Source of the DNA: Aquimarina latercula DSM 2041
GTDB lineage: Bacteria > Bacteroidota > Bacteroidia > Flavobacteriales > Flavobacteriaceae
NCBI RefSeq assembly: GCF_000430645.1
Contig: NZ_AUMK01000004.1
Coordinates: 1 to 64,000, forward strand
Length of the DNA: 64,000 nucleotides
Direction of reading: 5' to 3'
Part shown: positions 61,429 through 64,000 of the stretch, in pieces
Layout of the letters: each line of letters begins with the position of its first letter
How positions within the stretch are numbered: the stretch's first letter is position 1
Notes under the pieces: model-generated
What the model was told of the DNA's origin: nothing
The model's database searches: none
The model's input: only the letters and a program-made list of their open reading frames with translations
Translations under genes and position numbers: made by a program

Positions 61429-61944
61429 ATGAAAATATCATATGGAAAAGCAAAACTAACGGACTCTTTGAGAATATCAGTTTTATTGAAAACAATTTAC
61501 ATTGAAACCTATGCTGTTGATGGAATAACATTTGAGTTTGCAAATTTTATAACTAAAAGGTTCTCTTTAGAGCTTATAGAAAACATCATAAAAGAAAATC
61601 CAAATAGACTTATTATTGCTTATCAAAATGAAAATCCAGTTGGTGTTGCCGAAATAATCTATAATAGCACTTGTCCTATTAGAAAAATAAAAGTTCCCGA
61701 GTTAAGCAAATTGTATGTTCTAAAAAGATTTTATGGAAAAGGAATTGGATATGGGTTAATTAACGAGGCAGAAAAAGCAGTTAAAGAACATGGATTTACT
61801 GAGTTTAATCTTGAGGTTTATATCAAAAATGATAGAGCAATAGCTTTCTATGAAAGACAAGGTTATACATCAATTGGAAATGTAGATTTCCCTATGGAAT
61901 CTAACACCTATGAAAATCTAGTAATGAATAAAGTATTCAATTAA
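61429..61944 (+). CDS. GNAT N-acetyltransferase
   Basis: A 171-aa GNAT starting 8 bases after the GH2 stop, so probably co-transcribed: LKTIYIETYAVDGITFE at the start, PVGVAEIIYN, LSKLYVLKRFYGKGIGYGLINEAEKAVKEHGFTEFNLEVYIKNDRAIAFYERQGYTSIG (acetyl-CoA loop GKGIGYG and the C-terminal motif). It acetylates an unknown amine. It is not close to the GNATs at 30660 and 63737. Confidence 0.88.
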   Translation: MKISYGKAKLTDSLRISVLLKTIYIETYAVDGITFEFANFITKRFSLELIENIIKENPNRLIIAYQNENPVGVAEIIYNSTCPIRKIKVPELSKLYVLKRFYGKGIGYGLINEAEKAVKEHGFTEFNLEVYIKNDRAIAFYERQGYTSIGNVDFPMESNTYENLVMNKVFN

Positions 61945-62080
61945 TAAAGCATAGTTATATTCCTATCACTAAACTTTTTTTAATAGGTATAAAGAATTAA
62001 ATCATAAAAGAATACACAAGCAATGATATATCCTTCTACCCGATTTTACTGTTAAAAAATAGTAAAATATTTTTCAGAGC

Positions 62081-62097
62081 GCTACATATTATGTAGC
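62081..62097 (+). promoter_or_regulatory. Palindromic operator 1 of the HxlR gene
   Basis: GCTACATATTATGTAGC is a perfect inverted repeat (GCTACAT, three bases, ATGTAGC), 30 bases before the HxlR start. The TAGCTTTG -7 box at 62094-62101 overlaps its right arm, as expected for autorepression. Confidence 0.75.
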
Positions 62098-62100
62098 TTT

Positions 62101-62117
62101 GCTACCAATAATGTAGC
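62101..62117 (+). promoter_or_regulatory. Palindromic operator 2 of the HxlR gene
   Basis: GCTACCAATAATGTAGC repeats the first operator 20 bp further on with an imperfect left arm. It lies 10 bases before the HxlR start and overlaps the likely transcription start. Confidence 0.72.
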
Positions 62118-62127
62118 AAATTAAACT

Positions 62128-62463
62128 ATGTCACTACCCACACCAGGAAAACCAGTTAGAGGTTCAAAATCAGGAAATCATTTAATGGCACTATTTGACT
62201 TACTAGGAAGAAGTTGGTCGATGGGAATTATTTGGAGACTACAAGAAGGATCTTGTACATTCAGGGTACTTCAGGACAGGTGTGAATCTATTTCGCCAAC
62301 AACATTAAATAGGAGACTGAAAGAATTAACCCAATCATTTTTAATTGAAAGAACAGTTGATGGATATGCGCTTACCGATAAAGGGAAAGAAATTTTCTTA
62401 CTACTAAAACCTTTAGAATCCTGGGCAAAAGATTGGGCAAAAAACTTTGACACCAATGAATAG
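62128..62463 (+). CDS. HxlR family winged-helix regulator
   Basis: A 111-aa HxlR regulator (LPTPGKPVRGSKSGNHLMALFDLLGRSWSMGIIWRLQEGSCTFRVLQDRCESISPTTLNRRLKELTQSFLIERTVDGYALTDKGKEIFLLLKPLESW). HxlR proteins repress their own and adjacent genes and respond to electrophiles or redox. The two palindromes in front match this. It overlaps the following NudC gene by 8 bases, so it probably controls NudC. Confidence 0.9.
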   Translation: MSLPTPGKPVRGSKSGNHLMALFDLLGRSWSMGIIWRLQEGSCTFRVLQDRCESISPTTLNRRLKELTQSFLIERTVDGYALTDKGKEIFLLLKPLESWAKDWAKNFDTNE

Positions 62464-63361
62464 AATACAATCCTATAGCAATTATGACTTTGATAGAGCT
62501 GCTGAACTACGTGAAGTTGACACAAAATTTCGTGAGGTTTCTTATATCCCAATTTTTAAGAATGACTTTTTTATAGTTACATCAGCCTTAAAAGATGAAG
62601 TGTTAATGAATATCCCTTTGGAATTAGCTTCTTTAACTAATCAAAAATATTTTCTTGGCGTATCTAATAATAAAGAAATTTGGTGTATTGATTTATCAGA
62701 AATTGAGCTTTCGACTATAGCAAATTTTATATCATATTCTAAATTACTATGTGTACGAGATTGTTTCCATCTCATTAATGAAAGAGAAGCTTCGTTACTA
62801 GCATATGCTAAAGGAATTACAAACTGGAACAACACGCATCAATTCTGCAATAATTGTGGTTCTACGACAATCAGAGAAGAAAAAGGGCATAGAAGAAAAT
62901 GCATAAACAATCTTTGTAATTCATTACACTTTCCAAGAATTAATCCCGCTGTAATTGTAATAATAGAATACAAACCAAAAAATGGACCTCCACTATGTCT
63001 ATTAAATATGCACGAAAAAGAATATGGTTATATGTGTTCTCTATTTTCGGGGTTTTCAGAAATTGGAGAAAGCCTTGAAGACACTGTTAAAAGAGAAATG
63101 AAAGAAGAAGTAAATCTAGCGGTCACCAATATAGAATATATCGGTTCTCAACCTTGGTCCTTTCCATCGTCATTAATGTTAGGCTTTTCGGCAAAAACAG
63201 AAAGCAAAAATTTTACTATCGATAATAAAGAAATAAAAAAAGCACAATGGTTTTCTGCTAATCAAATCAACAAAATGGTGCAAGAAAATAAACTTGTGAT
63301 TTCTAAAAAGGACTCTATCTCAAATTATATAATACAATTATGGATCGAAAAAAACAGTTAA
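62456..63361 (+). CDS. nudC: NAD+ diphosphatase, NudC type
   Basis: A 301-aa NudC: an N-terminal domain, a zinc ribbon (FCNNCGSTTIREEKGHRRKCINNLC, four Cys), then the Nudix box GFSEIGESLEDTVKREMKEEVNL and the NudC signature SQPWSFPSSLMLGF. NudC hydrolyses NADH/NAD+ to NMN and AMP and removes NAD caps from RNA. ATG at 62456 is chosen (TTG 62447 lies in the HxlR gene), giving an 8-base overlap. With the HxlR gene upstream it looks like a redox-linked NAD turnover operon. Confidence 0.9.
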   Translation: MNRIQSYSNYDFDRAAELREVDTKFREVSYIPIFKNDFFIVTSALKDEVLMNIPLELASLTNQKYFLGVSNNKEIWCIDLSEIELSTIANFISYSKLLCVRDCFHLINEREASLLAYAKGITNWNNTHQFCNNCGSTTIREEKGHRRKCINNLCNSLHFPRINPAVIVIIEYKPKNGPPLCLLNMHEKEYGYMCSLFSGFSEIGESLEDTVKREMKEEVNLAVTNIEYIGSQPWSFPSSLMLGFSAKTESKNFTIDNKEIKKAQWFSANQINKMVQENKLVISKKDSISNYIIQLWIEKNS

Positions 63362-63381
63362 TCTAAATTAAAAAGAAAAAT

Positions 63382-63675
63382 ATGAAAAAAGTTAATGTAA
63401 CAATCGTAGCTACAATAAATCAACAAGGCAACGAGGCATTATCTCATTACTTAGAAAAAGTAGGAATTCTATATAAAAAAGTAGATGCAAAGCCTGTAAA
63501 TAAATTTAAGGTCTCTAAACCTCTTATAGGTGATTACACTCCCAGTTTAGTTTCTATAATGGAATTTCCAGATATGAAATCATTACATGATGTATTTGAT
63601 AGTGATGAATATAAAGAATTATTACCTTACCGTGAAAAAGCTTTTTCCAAACTAGAAGCTTATATTAGTGAGTAA
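63382..63675 (+). CDS. DUF1330-like small protein
   Basis: A 97-aa soluble protein with VNVTIVATINQQGNEALSHYLEKVGILYKKVDAKPVNKFKVSKPLIGDYTPSLVSIMEFPDMKSLHDVFDSDEYKELLPYREKAFSKLEAYISE, which fits the dimeric alpha/beta-barrel (ABM-like) DUF1330 pattern, in particular the SxxEYxxLxPxRxxAF end. It begins 20 bases after NudC and may be part of the same operon. Role unknown. Confidence 0.8.
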   Translation: MKKVNVTIVATINQQGNEALSHYLEKVGILYKKVDAKPVNKFKVSKPLIGDYTPSLVSIMEFPDMKSLHDVFDSDEYKELLPYREKAFSKLEAYISE

Positions 63676-63736
63676 ATCTATTCATATTATATCTATCGTT
63701 TAGTTAACATTTAATTCCTTAGAATTCAATTATAAA

Positions 63737-64000
63737 ATGAACAAAAAATTTCCGGTTTTAGAATCTAAAAGAGTAATCTTAAGACAGTTTAATGATTCGG
63801 ACTTAGAAAATGTTTTTAAAGGGCTTTCGCACCCAGATATAATTAAATATTATGGCATTAGTTATAATAGTTTAGAGGCTACAAGAGAACAAATGTCTTG
63901 GTTTGCTGATCTGGAAGAAAATGAAACCGGAATTTGGTGGGCTGTCTGTTCAAAGGATGATGGAAGTTTTCTAGGTGCAGGTGGATTAAATAATATGAGT
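63737..64000 (+). CDS. GNAT acetyltransferase, partial (cut by window end)
   Basis: 88 codons are visible from ATG at 63737 before the window ends: MNKKFPVLESKRVILRQFNDSDLENVFKGLSHPDIIKYYGISYNSLEATREQMSWFADLEENETGIWWAVCSKDDGSFLGAGGLNNMS. It is the N-terminal part of a RimJ-like GNAT. It resembles the cassette gene at 30660 (DLDLQNIFNGLSNPDVIKYYGISFDSL, WWAICS, GAGGLN). The carboxy-terminal acetyl-CoA part is off-window. Confidence 0.86.
   Translation, partial: MNKKFPVLESKRVILRQFNDSDLENVFKGLSHPDIIKYYGISYNSLEATREQMSWFADLEENETGIWWAVCSKDDGSFLGAGGLNNMS

Noticed and set aside
1..64000. tRNA or rRNA genes
   Set aside because: No cloverleaf with GTTCRA-type T arm or rRNA-like conserved stretch was noticed on either strand.

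Overview
The window comes from a low-GC Bacteroidota genome, most probably a marine or soil member of the Flavobacteriaceae. The signs are type IX secretion C-terminal tails (23221, 27573, 55045), many lipoproteins with a short lipobox, TTG start codons, TAnnTTTG-type -7 boxes, and typical flavobacterial families (YHYH proteins, CPBP proteases, AraC/HxlR regulators). I see no rRNA, tRNA, transposase, CRISPR array or recombinase gene.

Positions 1 to about 43,074 form one long gene-cassette array. About 41 cassettes, each with one to three genes and all on the + strand, are separated by long imperfect inverted repeats of about 50-196 bp. Each repeat starts with a cassette-specific left core ending in AAC and ends in GTT. 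The 6-10 bases after each GTT (the start of a cassette) are the reverse complement of the left core at the other end of the SAME cassette, for example GTTAGCATAC at 9614 and GTATGCTAAC at 10484. This is the signature of integron attC sites, where the crossover splits GTT from the rest of the core and the cassette is mobilised as a circle. The repeats fall into 13 families (called A to M here). Their outer stems differ in sequence but stay base-paired, and several share an internal backbone (TTTGGCT...GTGCT...CGAAA). Cassette starts share GTTR-N5-(A/C)AT. Sites decay toward the right end (41,000-43,074), and one relic half-site lies at 59.5 kb, so the array may once have been longer and may grow at its left, off-window end.

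Cassette contents are typical of an accessory gene store: about a dozen lipoproteins or exported small proteins, small membrane proteins, an Imm7-type immunity protein, a SUKH/SMI1-like protein, endonuclease V with an N-terminal extension, a DUF2071 protein, alpha/beta and serine hydrolases, two GNAT enzymes, an LprI-like protein, a SEC-C protein, and an unusual group of large exported cassettes (23.2-39.0 kb) with T9SS tails, beta-helix, FG-GAP-like, tail-fibre-like and IPT-like parts. Two pseudogenes are present (a nonsense codon at 21613; a frameshift near 42385).

From 43.1 to 64 kb the sequence looks like ordinary accessory chromosome. It holds an alpha/beta hydrolase; a Crp-DoxX-FMN reductase group; an AraC-controlled run (cytochrome-like, DUF1772, DUF5367, NmrA-type reductase, serine hydrolase); a second AraC gene with a YHYH protein; a methyltransferase; a GH64 beta-1,3-glucanase with T9SS tail; a divergent minus-strand AraC and double monooxygenase pair; a CPBP protease; a GH2 beta-glucuronidase-like enzyme; GNATs; an HxlR regulator with two tandem palindromic operators; NudC; and a DUF1330-like protein. 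The gene cut by the right edge is a close relative of the GNAT carried in the array at 30660.
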